A stretch of DNA of 64,000 bases. Source: Chrysemys picta bellii. Lineage: Eukaryota > Chordata > Testudines > Emydidae. The first letter of the stretch is position 1. Every line of letters begins with the position of its first letter. Below the pieces are notes generated by a model. That model was not told the DNA's origin. It saw nothing but the letters and a program-made list of their open reading frames with translations, and made no database searches. Shown in pieces: positions 20,233 to 32,455 of this stretch. The translations under genes were made by a program, and so were the position numbers. Location of the stretch: NCBI RefSeq assembly GCF_011386835.1, contig NC_088796.1:69763468-69827467 (forward strand), written 5' to 3'.

Positions 20233-22380
20233 AATTACCAATACTCTGTTCGTATTTGAAATTTTTTATTACTTGCTTGCTGTATTCCAGATCATTAATC
20301 AATAGTTCTGTTCTGTTCTTTCTCTAATGGAAGGTTTTCCCTTGCACAATCTTTGTCCTAAGAAGACTATGTGCAGTTTTGTTTTCCTTTCCAGAGTATT
20401 TTAATTAACTTCTAAACTAAAATTAAGCTTCGTACTAATTACATGCAGGGCCAGAGAGGGTGGTCCTACAGCTAGTGGCAGTACTGTACTTTCTAGGATG
20501 TGGAGGCTAGAGATGGACCCAAACTAAAACTGGACTGGGATCTGATCTTTGCAGCAGGCTTCATCCCTTACTGAAATGTTTGGTGACCTAAGAAAATAAT
20601 TTAAATAAACAATTAAATCATCACTCAAAACAAAAAATAAAATAGATTATAAATGTATGCCTTCACCGCCCACTCCCAACTGGATTCACAGAGGCTCTGG
20701 CAATACCCCCAAAAGGAAGAAGCTCCAGAGACTCTGAAGACCCACGGGGACTTTGCTGTTGGATTTTACATGGCAAGTACTCAGATACAACAGTATACAA
20801 CCCCAAAATGGATAGCTATTACATAATCTAACTTGGAGTGAAGCCTTTTATTGGAGAGCTTCTGACATTGTCATAATTGGCTAGGCTCAGACTCCAGACA
20901 TTTATGCATGTGCTGAACTTTAAGCAATTGAATAGCAGGATTAAGACCATAGTCACTACTGCCAGCTAGAATCTTCTTCATTACTAGGCCAAAGATCCTT
21001 TTCAATGAGAGACAAGCAAATTTGCACAACTAAAATTGCCTTCTGAAAGTTTAACATTTACTATTTTGTTACCAAGAAATTGCGCTGAACATTTGTCTTT
21101 TGGTGTTTGACCAAGAGTTGCAGCAAACAAGAGGCTTGAGGAGGTGCTGAAAGGTATCAGCTGCTGTATTTGCCTCCAGGCTTTACTTCCATTATTGTAC
21201 ATGACTCCCCTGAAATGGTGATGCTCCACAATAGGGCATGTAGCTTTCAGAGACCGAGACTGTGAATCTGTTTTCAAATGCCCATTTATGCAGCTTACTG
21301 TACATAGTACCATGTCGGTCTGGCCCAGGGAATGCACAGCTAATTGTTTTGTTGAGATACTCCAGCAAATGTTTTTTACAGATCATAAAAGGTAACTAAA
21401 TACAGGGGGGAAATGGTCTGTAAAATGTATTGCTAATTTGTGCTCTTATCTGAATACTAACATGGTACTGCCTGATCCAGTATTTAGTGGAAAGCAATTT
21501 CTCTGGAAAAGGTTTTATATTGCTATGGATCTAATGCCAGAACAGGGTGTCAGCTAAGTCAACAGGACCTTGAATCCAGCATTGCTATCACAAATTTTTA
21601 TTGGAGGGTGCCCCGTTTGGCTCTAAATTTATGAAGCACCGCAGAGCTGCCAACTATGACTCATTGGCAGGGAGAGTCAATCCGTCATTTCCTTATATAT
21701 TTGTATATCTCACTTCTAGGATAACCGATTTCAATAAAAAAATTATGATCAACTTCACACAATTTACCTTCCATAGAAAAGTCTCTTACCATTCTCTCCC
21801 TGGGAGCTAATTTTATAACACTGCATAAAGGAAGCTGGCAATGAGATCTTCTGTAGAGGAGTTCTGGGTCCTTTTATTATTATTGGAAATATAGCTGAGG
21901 CAAGGAGGTTCCATCTGGAGTGTATTTTTGCCAGCCTTCCATCACATGCTGACACACACAGTAGCTGATGCATCCACATTCTTATTTAAAGTATTGATAC
22001 TACTTTCATTCTGTCTCGACTAAATTGCAGCCCCAGAAAAATCCAGAATGGATTGTAGCAGAGTGCATTTATCTTTCACAGGGCAGCTGTTCACTACATC
22101 AACTTGTGCTTCCATGCCCACATGAGAACCCTTTTTTATTCTGATCTTAAGAGATTCTTTATCTTTAGGAGTCTCACCAGTTGTGGTGAAGATAGGAAAA
22201 CTCACCACCAGATTTCACAAAATAAAGAACAATCCTATCCAACTCAGGCCAGCTGAGAAAGCCAGACTGATCAGAAGCAATGCCTGTTGGAATAAGAGTG
22301 CTTTCAGTTCACTACTTTCATTAGTCCTATGTCAGCAGCTTATCTAATTATATCATGAAGAATGCATTGGGAAGGGGGAC
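20233..22380. other. Host sequence, no supported gene
   Basis: AT-rich sequence. The minus-strand frames at 21002-21386 overlap and carry no recognisable domain. Confidence 0.35.
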
Positions 22381-22389
22381 TGCATGTCT

Positions 22390-22560
22390 TAATGAGATAA
22401 ACAACATCTCACATTGGGCTAGTAGTTCAAATTCAGCCCAGGTCTGTAGTGACCAAAAGTTGTTACCATCTGAAAACTATTCAGGAGAGGTAAGTAAATG
22501 GACTTTGATGGTCTCAGTCTGGATCCCAGTGGATCAGACTGCAGAACTGGGACCTAACTA
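22390..22560 (+). repeat. Unclassified repeat related to 14150 and 46200
   Basis: AGTGACCAAAAGTTGTTACC, ATCTGAAAACTATTCA and TGGTCTCAGTCTGGATCCCA correspond to the repeat body at 46200-46310 and 14160-14200. It would be the 3' half of the same SINE-like family. Confidence 0.45.
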
Positions 22561-24170
22561 TGCTATTTTAAGAAATGTGAATTTAGAGACAGTAAATGTT
22601 GCTGGAATAACAGACTTGCAAACCAAAGTTCTCTATTTAAGACCTCAGAGGGATTTTATATGGTGCTCATACCCAATGGTAGAAATATTGTCACCAACTT
22701 CCCCTTCAGCCTGCCTCAACTCTGACTTAGAGTGATCATTCCCATGTCAGTCTTAATGCCTCTTCAGTCCTTTGCCTCTTCTGTGACATTATCAACAAGA
22801 CAGTCAATTATTTGCAACTGCAATGTGGACACTTGTCCACAGGGAATCTGAGACTCAAGCTGGACGAATGTAGATTAAATTTCAAAATCAAAGTATGAAA
22901 AAAGCACTTTTCATTCTGCTTTATGATGTGGACGATTCAGTTAAGGGAACTTGCTTTGCTGTTAGAAAGTCATTTATTGAGTCCTGCCCAAAGGCAGATG
23001 CCCAAGAGCACAGCAACTGGGAAGAATGAATCACAGTTCATTTCCACACAAACACCAATATATGACTTTTTGCTTTAATCACATTTGCTATGCAAAAGTT
23101 CAGGGACAGAGTTGGGAAACATACAAAGAAACTGCAAGTGGGAAGCATACAGCAGAAAAGCACTTTCTGTGTATGCTGTAAGTCCAGCAAATCAAAGGCA
23201 ATTATGTAAGACAACATTAGCATCTGAGTCAGAGCAGCTGTTTAGCAGGAAAAAAAAGCAGATATACAGAGTGTAAGTACAGGCGTATCATTTCTATGCT
23301 TTCATCTCTGAGATTACCCTGTGCATTATCACATTAATATATGGCATGATCTTTCCTATTATTACTGAACGTACTATTGAGATTCTCCTGAGATGATTAA
23401 AGAGATAGGAAGTTGTTAGACAAAGCCAACATTTTAGTAAAAGCTAATGGTTCAAATTAGGTCAAATGAGAGTTAGACAGTTATGAAGGGGCAATTTTAA
23501 ATATGTAAAATGAACCATAAATTCATGCTTTTACAAAGAGCTATGTTAGGAGGACACTAATCTAGTTATGGCAGAGATTGGGGCCCCTGTAGTTCCTCCT
23601 TCTGCGAGGTGCAGAGAAAGTAAAAGGGAGTGGGAAAGCTGCAAAAGCAGCAGAAGTGAAGGAATGGAGCAAGTCTAGCAGGCTTCCCCACCCGAGGAAT
23701 CTATGGAACTCCCCGCCCTTCCAGAAGCCAATGCTGCTTAATTAAATCTCCAGGTTCTGGGTTATTCGACATGGAAGGGGTAGCACTGGGGAACAGCTGG
23801 TTTAAATGCCATGCTCCTCTCAGAGGCTGGCAGAAGTACTGTGAGCAAAACCAGCTGGAGTTATTGTAGCTAAAAGTAGCATTAACTCCTGCTCTAGGTA
23901 TATCCCCTCTCTGTTGATGGGGAGTACATTACAGGAGGGTTACCTTGGCCCATGGTAATGCTGCTTCTCAGGGAGCTATGCTGCTAGATGGGAGAAGATG
24001 GCTTAGAAGAGCACCATAGAAAGGCAACTGCACCTCTACTAGTTTAGAGCATCCATGCCATGTGTTTCCCCTGGGCTCCACAGTGTTTGGAGACCATGAA
24101 CTCTGCCTCCCCCATGGCTAGTCCCTTAGAGTAGCATTTACTGAGAACACCACAGGGTGAACCTCAGCTG
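22561..24170. other. Host sequence, no supported gene
   Basis: Short frames only, and no named repeat. Confidence 0.35.
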
Positions 24171-24189
24171 GGAGGGTGCTTCCCAGCAC

Positions 24190-24455
24190 AGGAAGACAGA
24201 CATATGTTAACTCTGCTCGAGCTAGTGTGCTAAAAACAGCAGGGTAGCCAGGGGTAGCATGGGAGGGCAGCTCGGGCTAGCTGCCTCAGTGCTAACCTAC
24301 CAGACCCATAGATACGTACTCGGGTGGCTAGCCCGAGCTGCTGCCCATACTACTCCCCCCAGGCTATTTTTAACACTCTAGCGCAAGCAGAACTAGCAGG
24401 TGTCTATCTACCTGAGTGGAGAAGCATGCTCCCAGCTGCAGTGTAGACATAACCA
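24190..24455. mobile_element. Palindromic MITE-like element
   Basis: GCAGCTCGGGCTAGCTGCC (24269-24287) is the near-inverse of GGCTAGCCCGAGCTGCTGCCC (24327-24347). Outer pairs such as TGCTAAAAACAGCAGGGTAGC and GGCTATTTTTAACACTCTAG extend the hairpin. The right end is AGTGTAGACATAACC, like the other GTGTAGAC MITEs. Confidence 0.6.
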
Positions 24456-25110
24456 TAGAGTCTCCTAGGCCATTTCCTCTTCCTGTGGGTTTACCATGGG
24501 AGGGTTCCAAAGTTAGCTGTAAAAAGGCATCCAATCAAATCAACGCTTGAATTGCTCATGACTTTTTCTTTGTTGCAACACATTAAATAAACCACATCAA
24601 AAAGATATGTTTAGAGAACATAAAGTTTGCACTGTTCATCACACTAAAGCCAGGAACTGCTAAAGTTAAGGTTCCATACACACCCTTTGCTCTGCCCCCT
24701 GTGTACATACATTGCAATGCATCTTTTACTGTATGTGCTTGTTGCTGCTCCCACTGTAAGTTATTCCAAGTAAAAATGGACATTTTATCCCACAGAAATG
24801 TAAGCTTTGAAACTCAAAAATAGAACACCATGGAATGAAGTACAGTAAACACTCACTTCTAGGTCGTTGGCACCATTTCCTCATTCCAAATGTGGAGTGG
24901 CTTAATTGTAGAGCATATCTCAGTTTTTGGCTCAATTCCCTACTGTATATTATTATACAAACTGATGAGATGAAACTGTTTATGTGTGAATGTAGTGACC
25001 TCTACAAACTAGTCAGGCTTGGTCCTGGAAGGTGCTGCTGAAGAATCCTCTTTTCTCATTGGCTACAAAGGAGTAGAGGGCACTCAGTACTTTGCAGGAT
25101 TGGGCCTTGG
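24456..25110. other. Host sequence, nothing identified
   Basis: Short frames only. Confidence 0.35.
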
Positions 25111-25117
25111 AATCTTA

Positions 25118-25338
25118 GGTCTTGTCTAGACTAATGATTAGTACATGGCAAGTCGGGGTGTTGATCTGCCTTATACTCACCATACACTAACTGTGGCCAT
25201 GCACTAGTGCACTTTGATATTTATTTAGTGCAAGTCAGCAGGCTCCAGATGGACAGTTAGTGCACAGCAGGCTAATGCAAGGTAGATTCACACCCCATCT
25301 TGACATGCACTAGTTTTTGGTCTAGGCAAGCCCTTATA
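25118..25338. mobile_element. MITE-like element with CTTGTCTAGAC / GTCTAGGCAAG ends
   Basis: The left end AGGTCTTGTCTAGACTAATG and right end TTTTGGTCTAGGCAAGCCCT are inverse-like. The interior CTAGTGCACT and AGTGCACAGC pair also suggests a fold-back. It is non-coding. Confidence 0.45.
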
Positions 25339-26755
25339 CTACAGTTTTCTGTGAGGGGAGAAAACTTTCTCACGATGGGGTAAAAGTTGCACATAATTAA
25401 ACTAAAACAACATTTTCAGATGCCTATATTTATAAAAAGTGAATGAGAGAAAATATGGAATTAAATTTTAGAAACAACATTATCTTGCTCCTTCTTTCTC
25501 CAGACACCATCAGCCTATGTAGCAGAAACCCTTATTTTCTCACCCACCCTACTGTTCCTAGTATGCATTTCCAACACATGCACACTTTCACAACTAACCC
25601 CCCCCCCAATAGATTCAACTGCAGACTGTCCCCCAGTTCACCCACTTTTTATGGCACTTGGTCAGGGCTAGGATGTGGTAGGACAGGTCACCCATGTCTT
25701 CATTGCATGTTAAATTCAGGCTTTAATTCAAATCCTCCCAGCTATCCACACAGAAAACACTCTGACCTGGGTTTGGAGATGTGTTAAGCCTGAACTAGTT
25801 TATTTGGCTGAGAGTGTGGGTTACACCTTGGGGTCCGCTTTAACTCAGGCTGGAACCTGCCCACTTTGTGGCGAGGATACTGGTAAAGTCACTTGGGTGC
25901 TGATAATCCTCTGGTGCTCTTCCCATATTTCCCCCAAAGGACAGACAGACAGATTCTCTTAGAATTGACACAACTGACTGAGAAAGAACCCTGGAACATC
26001 TCAGCCCAAAGAACACTGAGGTATGCCCCCAGACACACATAGGCGAGTAAAGAAACAGTGAGGAGACAATAATACAGAAGGGGCTTTGCTGTGGGGACCA
26101 GGCTAGGCTAACTTGGGTGCTCAGACCTAGGTGCTAGTTACCTACACTAGCTGTGCAGTGACGATATACCCATTGAGGAAAGTTTTGTTTAGCATGAAGG
26201 AGTCATTCTTCTTCTGCAGACAATGTTTGCTGTTCTCTGGGGAGAAGCTTTGGGAGTGACTCTTCATCTGAGTCCAACAGTAAGCAGATGTTCTATGCCT
26301 CAAGCAGGAGCTGGCTCTACTAGTGCCTGTTGTAACTTGTGTGAGATCTCTAGGAGTGGTTATAATCTCACTAAGGCACCAGGTAGAGATTGTAACTTGC
26401 AAGAAGTTTACATCAGTTTATTTGCAGAATTTGCAAAGTCTGTATACCTGAAAGGAAGGACTTGAAGGGATTATAAAATCAGTCAGCTGTTCCAATAAAA
26501 TCTATTAGTCCTGAAAGGAATGACTCGTGAAGGTTACTATCTCCATTAGTTTGCCTATAGAACTTGTAAACGCTGTATGTCAAATTCTGAAATCTTTACC
26601 CAAACTCCCACAGAGAGAATGGAACTTGCCCAAATAAGGACTGGATCAGGTCTTCTGTGATTAACCCTGTGATCCCTGCAGTGAAGAACTGACTGCCATC
26701 ATAATGCTGCTAGCTTTTTGTTGGCCCTTGCAAGATGTGTGAACCTGATGAAAGA
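25339..26755. other. Host sequence, no supported gene
   Basis: A C-tract lies at 25597-25606. Frames of up to 114 residues have no domain. Confidence 0.35.
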
Positions 26756-26761
26756 AACTCA

Positions 26762-27036
26762 TGGATACATCTACACAACAGAGAGTCACACAGCCTGGGG
26801 TCAACAGATTTGAGCTGATGCTATGGTAGTAAAAATAGCTGTGTAGGCATTGCAGCTTGGGATCTCAAGCCCACCCCCACTCCCTACACTTCAGAGCCCG
26901 AACTCCAGACTGAGTTGCAGTGTCTACATAGATATTTGCAACACTGCTGCACGAACCTCGCAAGCCTGTGTCTGTCAACCCAGGCTCTGAGACTGGCTGC
27001 CATGGGTTGCTGTTCACTGTGTAGAAATACTCATAG
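26762..27036. mobile_element. MITE-like element with ATCTACACA ends
   Basis: The left end ATGGATACATCTACACAACA and right end TTCACTGTGTAGAAATACTC are inverse-like. It resembles the other GTGTAGA-type short elements. Confidence 0.45.
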
Positions 27037-28483
27037 AGGTTCCAATTGTACCAGTTTGCCTGCAGTGCTTCTATGACTCTTGAAAAGAATGAATTGTGCT
27101 GATTTTTTTTAATTGATTAGTTCTCTAGAGGAGCTTGTAAACTCCATAAAACCTGAAGTGGAAGACTCAAAAGGAGTACGAACTGGTCAAATTGATGTCT
27201 GTATCGGTATACCTATGATTTGTATGCTATTATTTTGCACTTTGTGCGTGGCATGTATATCATTGTATCTATTTACATCATTTTACAATAAGTCATTTAA
27301 AACGTGCTTGCTTTTAACACTTGAAACTGTCTATACATGTTAATATCATGTATAGGCTACTTTATAAAAAACAACAACCCAAAGTCCTGATTATGATAGA
27401 TTTCCCTCACAGTGAGTATGCCATACTCAATGGGTCTATTCCTGGAGTAAGATACCACTACTCATGTTGAATAGTACCAGAATCGGGCCCAAAGTTATCA
27501 TCATTCTTTATCAATGCTGCATATTAAAGACATTGCACAAAAAACAAGCTAAATTTTATTGTACTGAAGCATTAGAAGGCCTTGAGAGTGTCCTAACATG
27601 GATTTTGCTGGTGCTGTAAATTCCCATTATTATCACTTACAAAAGAGTTACGCAGACTATGTTTTCCCTCTGTTGGAGACTCATCACAGTATGTTATTGT
27701 TATGTCTAATGCCATCATTTGCTCAGGGCAGAGCCAGACAACATTATAAAAGTTGGCTGAGATTAACCTAATGCACTCCAAAAACACAAGTGAGAGCCAA
27801 GAGGAGAAAGTGATTAAAGAAAGACTATTTACATTGGTTGGACTTACTTTTAAACGGCTTTGTAAGAGCTCAATCATCATTTTATCCTAGTAAGAGGTGT
27901 CTTGGTCAGATTCCAATTTAGTTAATTGCATGGAATCCAATTCTACCTTCAGGTTCAGATACCACCAAGATGCTCAGATATCATGGTAATGGGCATAGTA
28001 TAAAAACCTGAACAGAAGCACCTCATTGGCAATTGAACCCAGTCAGGGTAGAATTAAGCCCATTTGATCTATTTAAATTTTTCATGCACTTGAAGAAATC
28101 TGGATAATTGTTGCACTGATCTAGCGCAGCTGGTGGTAATGGTAGTGCTGCCATGTGCTGTTTCTGAAAAAATAGCCTCAGCATTCTCCTTCAGAGGTAT
28201 ATAGCTGACTGCCTTTTACTAGTGGATGAGAATGACGGAGTTTCAAAAATAGGTGTCTAAAGTTAGAGCATAAATCCATATTTAGCCACCTAAATAAGTG
28301 GTGTGATTTTCAAATGAGTTGAGCACCCGAAAGTCCCCACTGAAATTTATAAGAGCTATTGAGTGCTTGGCATTTTTGAAAAATTTGAAAAATTTTGTTT
28401 TTATATATGTCCATAGACACACACATGTATGTTTATGCCCCCATTCTCTGCTCTCCCCTCCTCTCCCTCAACATTAGGTTATG
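27037..28483. other. Host sequence left of ERV-2, no gene seen
   Basis: Short frames only. One plus-strand frame at 27113-27343 contains a hydrophobic stretch with no family match. Confidence 0.35.
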
Positions 28484-28487
28484 TCAG

Positions 28488-29065
28488 TGTTGACGTCACT
28501 AGGCATCACCCTAGGTAACTCGGGAGGGTGAAAGGCCACTAAGTGTCAATGAAGCCTTTCTGCACTAGGCCCAAGTGAACCAAACTCTATCCTTCCATGT
28601 TTAAACTCTAATCAACCTCAAAAGCCAGGTGCAATTGGAATATGTAAGCAACCAGTTATCTGTGTGCAACCCCCTGCTCAAGCAGTAATAATGAGGCCTG
28701 CATGTTTCTGGCTGAAGGGAAAAAGGACAAGATAACGGTTTAAAGAAGTTACTAACAAGCTAGGCTTATAGCTGCCAAGAATGACTTAACTATTACCAGG
28801 GACGGGAGGGGTAGAGGGAGGAATGGGGGGGAGAAAGGGCGGGCTAGAGGGGAAAGGGGGGGGTGAGGCTTAACTGCAAAATGTATAAAAGAAGAAAAAC
28901 TGTTTCTGTTAATGTGCTTGATTTGAGACTTGCCAGTCTCCTTGCACCGCTTTGGGATCCCAAATAAATTTTGTTTGCTTCTCCACCTGGTGTGTTTATT
29001 GACGCGAAGCACACCGGGCAACGGACCCGCTGTTGCTTTGCCTCGGGCATTCTGTGCTGGCAACA
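28488..29065 (+). repeat. ERV-2 5' LTR
   Basis: It begins TGTTGACGTCAC and ends GGCAACA. TATAAAA lies at 28884-28890 and AATAAA at 28963-28968. A CRE-like TGACGTCA sits at 28491-28498, at the very 5' edge of U3. Confidence 0.93.
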
Positions 29066-29069
29066 GTTT

Positions 29070-29087
29070 TGGCGCCCAACGTGGGGC
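29070..29087 (+). other. ERV-2 primer binding site, tRNA-Lys1,2 type
   Basis: TGGCGCCCAACGTGGGGC lies four bases after the 5' LTR. To my knowledge this is the site complementary to tRNA-Lys1,2 used by Mason-Pfizer monkey virus and visna virus. The pol and gag here are otherwise gammaretrovirus-like. Confidence 0.85.
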
Positions 29088-29416
29088 TCGAGGCTAAAAT
29101 TTAGCCTTGCCCGGACCCCTCTCGGAGGTCGACAGATTGCGGCAACGACCGACGCCCAGCGCGCACCGGTGACTTTACCGGGGGCCTCGGCGGAGACGTG
29201 GTTTGGTCGACCCCGGAGGGCACAACGGTGCAACGCGCTTGAGTAGTGGAGAAGCAGCTGTGGGCGACGGTGGGGAACCGGACCCGTGGATAGGGCAACG
29301 GTGCAGAACCGGACCCTTGGATAAGGTAGGAACAGTCCAGTGGGGACTTTATCTGTCTTGACCTGGGGACGCCCAGTGTCTACCTGTTATGACCTGGGGA
29401 CGCCCAGTGTCTCCCT

Positions 29417-29620
29417 ATGGGGCAGGGACAGAGTATGGCAGGCAGGGTAAGGTGTACACCCTTGGAATGCATTCTGGTGAACTGGAAAGTGTTTGGATCG
29501 GATCCGTTGGTTAAAAGTAAACTGAAAAGGTTCTGTACAGTAGACTGGCCTCAATATCAGCTAGAGGACCAGGTAAGGTGGCCACCGGAAGGATCACTTA
29601 ATTATAATACGATCCTTTAA
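29417..29620 (+). pseudogene. ERV-2 gag, matrix N-terminus
   Basis: The frame starts MGQGQSM, giving the N-terminal Gly used for myristoylation. Residues 15-60 keep the gammaretroviral matrix pattern (TPLECILVNWKV, FCTVDWP, WPPEGSLN). It ends at a TAA at 29618-29620. The same frame stays open after that single stop for about 50 more codons, up to a run of Cs near 29770, after which gag continues in another frame at 29790. The gene is therefore broken by one nonsense change and a length change at the C-tract. Its product would have shaped virus assembly at the membrane. Confidence 0.75.
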
Positions 29621-29789
29621 TTATTTCTGTTTTGTCAGCAAACGGGTAAATGGAATGAACATATGTATGTACAGTTGTTTATGTTGCTAAGAGATAGGTT
29701 AGATATTTTGCAAAAGTGTAATTTGACTCCGACAGGTTCGGTAGTAGCTACTGTTAGTTCCCAGAAACCCCCCCCCCCCCACAGCTGTA

Positions 29790-30383
29790 ATGGCAGGTCC
29801 GGTGTCCCCTTCGGCTATCACACCCCCACCATATAAAGACAAGGTGTCTCAGGTCCCAGAGATTGCCCCCTCAGTGGAATTTTATCCGTTGATCACTGAG
29901 ACCGTGGTGTCCAGACATGGCTCAGATAGGAATCAGGCCACTACTATGCAGGTTTACACCCATGTGCCTTTTAACCCAGTGGACCTAGCAGCCTTTAAGG
30001 CACAGGCAGGGGAATTCTCTACGAACCCAAGCAAGTTTATCTCAGTCTTTGAAGGGTGCCTGGCTAGCTGTAAGCCTGACTGGGATGATTGTAATGTCCT
30101 TATGCGGACCCTGCTGTCTGAGATGGAGCGTAATCAGGTTGTGTCTAAAGAAAAGGAAAAGAGGCAAGCGAAAATGATGGTCGCAGCAGTACAGGCTGGT
30201 GGCAGGGGAAAATTCCAGGAAGGTGGAAGGGGCCAGGGAATGAGAGGACGTGGGCGCCCTGGCTCACAGGAAAGGTGTCTGGGTCGCAACCAGTGTGCCA
30301 GATGCCGGAAGGAGGGACATTGGAAAAATGAGTGCCCCGAAAGGGAAGGTACCCCTATGATGGCAGCGGAGGATCAAGAATAG
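29790..30383 (+). pseudogene. ERV-2 gag, Pro-rich/capsid/nucleocapsid part
   Basis: This 197-residue frame starts with a Pro-rich segment (PSAITPPPYKDK, with a PPPY late-domain motif used in virus budding). A capsid start follows (YTHVPFNPVDLAAFKAQAGE, near residues 50-70), then CKPDWDDC near 95, and then the sequence jumps to a basic, Gly/Arg-rich nucleocapsid with one CCHC knuckle (CARCRKEGHWKNEC, near 170-183). Most of capsid is missing, so an internal in-frame deletion is likely. It ends in TAG (30381-30383), in frame with pol. Confidence 0.82.
30381..30383 (+). promoter_or_regulatory. Gag-pol UAG with in-frame pol (readthrough arrangement)
   Basis: The gag TAG is followed in the same frame by GAGTGTCAGGGGAGACGG and then protease. 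Gammaretroviruses make Gag-Pol by suppressing a UAG in this position. The pseudoknot itself was not checked. Confidence 0.65.
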
Positions 30384-31076
30384 GAGTGTCAGGGGAGACG
30401 GACTATCCTGCCCCTGGAACCCCGAGTAAACATGAGGGTGGGAGATTCGGACATAGACTTTTTAATAGACTCTGGAGCTGCACGAACAGCCGTAAACCAA
30501 CCTCTGCAGCTGCCTGTGTCAGAGTCCCTCACTGTGGTGGGTGCCACAGGGAAAGGAACCAAGTGCCCAGTGTATGCCCCAGCGGAATGTGCTTTGGGAA
30601 ACAGAACTCTATCTCACAAACTGGTTTTCCTCCCCGATTGTCCAACACCTCTACTGGGACGGGACCTGCTTTGTTGCTTAGGAGCCACCCTGCATTTCAC
30701 CCAAGATGAAATAAACCTCACCTTACCTGCAGAGAATGCCTGGATAATGACCCTTGCAATTGAGCCCTCAGACATGCAAGCCCCAGAGTGGAGCAAGTGG
30801 GAAGACAAAAGGAGGGTTAAAAAGCAGCTTTGCTGGACAGTGTTGGCCCAGGGATTTAAAAATTCCCCCACCCTTTTCGGCCAGGCCCTGGCCAGAGACT
30901 TGGAGGAGCGGGACAATGAGGACAGGGTCCTCCTCCTGCAATATGTGGATGACTTGTTAATTGCCGCTGTGGGTCTCATCCCTTGCCTTAAAGCCACTGT
31001 GAGCCTCGTGAACTTTGTTGGACTCCTCAAAAGTGGGTGTGCTCGTCCTGGTTTGTTGCTCCAAAGCTCTGTATAG
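30384..31076 (+). pseudogene. ERV-2 pol: protease and truncated reverse transcriptase
   Basis: The protease has the active-site FLIDSGAARTAVN and, further on, LLGRDLLCCLGATLHF, the gammaretroviral aspartic protease pattern. The RT start is followed at once by QGFKNSPTLFGQAL and LLQYVDDLLIAA, with the catalytic YVDD. About the first half of the polymerase, including its first catalytic Asp region, is therefore deleted. After YVDD the frame runs into the foreign block near 31017 and stops. The enzyme cannot work. Confidence 0.85.
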
Positions 31077-31830
31077 AAGTTATTTTACTGGAAGGGTGCA
31101 TAATGACAATGTGTATGTGTTCATTGTTGGGAAAAGGTGTATGAGTGAAGAGTGGAAGTTTCCTTTGTAAGTTAAAAGAAGCCAAGAAGGAGAGAAGGAA
31201 AAAGAACAGAACGAGTTAACTGAGGGAAAAAATATAGCTAGCAAGCTCAGTCCAAAGATAAGATGCTGGCACCATCCAAGGACACTGCCCAGAGCTAAGA
31301 CTTGGCCGACAGCCAAGAAAAGGGGGGGCCTGAATGTGCCCAAGCAACTATGAGATCTGCAAAACACTGTCAGGCATTAATGAAATGTGTTAGGTTTCTT
31401 TTCTCACAGATAAAAGAAGTGCTACCCAAAGACCCTAGCAGCCCTGCCATTCATTGAAACAAGGAGACTGAGTCTACGTAAGGTCCATCAACGAAAAACT
31501 GCTTTGGCTCCACACTGGAAAGGCCCTTTCCAAGTCCTGTTAACCACCAACACTGCTGTGAAGTACCAAGGACTGCCCACCTGAACCCAGGCTTCTCACT
31601 GTAAAAAGACCCCTCCACCTCGGGAGGACTCTCCGACTGATGATAAGCCTATTTAAAGACAGGGTGATGTGCTAGTAACCTCTCCTCTGTATGATGCTGA
31701 ACCACACTGTTTCAGGAAAAGAGAAGAAGGAACACTTGCTTCATTGAAACCACAAAGTCCAGGAATTCCTGACTACAAAAGACATTAAGAACTGACCCTG
31801 GTGAAGAAACAAAGAATTATACGCTGGCAG
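31017..31830 (+). repeat. ERV-1-family block inside ERV-2 pol
   Basis: From GGACTCCTCAAAAGTGGGTG to CTGGTGAAGAAACAAAGAAT this matches the minus strand of 12316-11340 in ERV-1, with indels. It holds a second, degraded integrase C-terminal signature near 31480-31615 (GGAAAGGCCCTTTCCAAG, then TGTTAACCACC), which comes before ERV-2's own integrase. The junctions fall inside RT and before the integrase zinc site. Confidence 0.8.
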
Positions 31831-32455
31831 GGAGGCTCTTAGACCCCTGGCCTCCCAGGTACAGGCTGAATGTCTAGTCTGCCAAAAGAACAACCCTCGA
31901 CCAGGAGTGTCAGTGCCACCAGCCACTCTGGAACCTACCCCAGGCCTGGGGCTGGTTTGGCAAATAGACTTTACTGAGTTCCCCCTGACCCAAGGATTCA
32001 AATACCTTTTCATCTTGGTGGATCGATTCAGCGGATGGCCTGATGCCTTACCCCTTGTTTTGCTCCACATGCGCTCTCTCCCAAAGTGCAGGTTAGGGCT
32101 CAGTCCCTTCGAGATTATGTTTGGAAGGGCATGGCCTATGAACGGTACACCGGTTCTGGCAGGGGAGTGGGAAATGGGGTGTGGCTTTTTATCTCAGTAC
32201 ATGTGCTGTCTGTCTGCTGTTCTCTGTTCTCTCCACAGGTATACCAGAGATTTGCAGCCTCTCCCTCTGGATGCCCCTGTCCATTCCTTGCAGCCAGGCG
32301 ATTCCGTTCTCATTTGGACCTGGAAGGACAAGCCTCTCCAAGAGAAGTGGAAGGGACCCCACACCGTCCTGCTGGTCTCCCACACAACAGCAAAGGTCAA
32401 GGGACACAAGAACTGGATTCAATCACTCCCGTCTGAAGGCAGTGCCCGCTCCTGA
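31831..32455 (+). pseudogene. ERV-2 integrase, internally deleted
   Basis: The Cys pair of the zinc-binding domain (CLVCQKNNP, near 31871) is followed by the first core Asp in WQIDFTEFP and by FILVDRFSGWPDA. The frame then jumps to a stretch resembling GLSPFEIMFGRAWP, so the second Asp and the Glu of the catalytic triad are missing. After a further break the C-terminal domain reads DSVLIWTWKDKPLQEKWKGP and ends with W.QSLP. It is a relic with a deleted core. Confidence 0.82.

Noticed and set aside
22355..22735. 126-residue plus-strand frame
   Set aside because: It overlaps the repeat related to 14150 and 46200 and has no domain.
28752..29298. Frames of 90-130 residues in and after the ERV-2 LTR
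   Set aside because: The LTR copies repeat at 34163-34535, and the frames have no retroviral or host domain.
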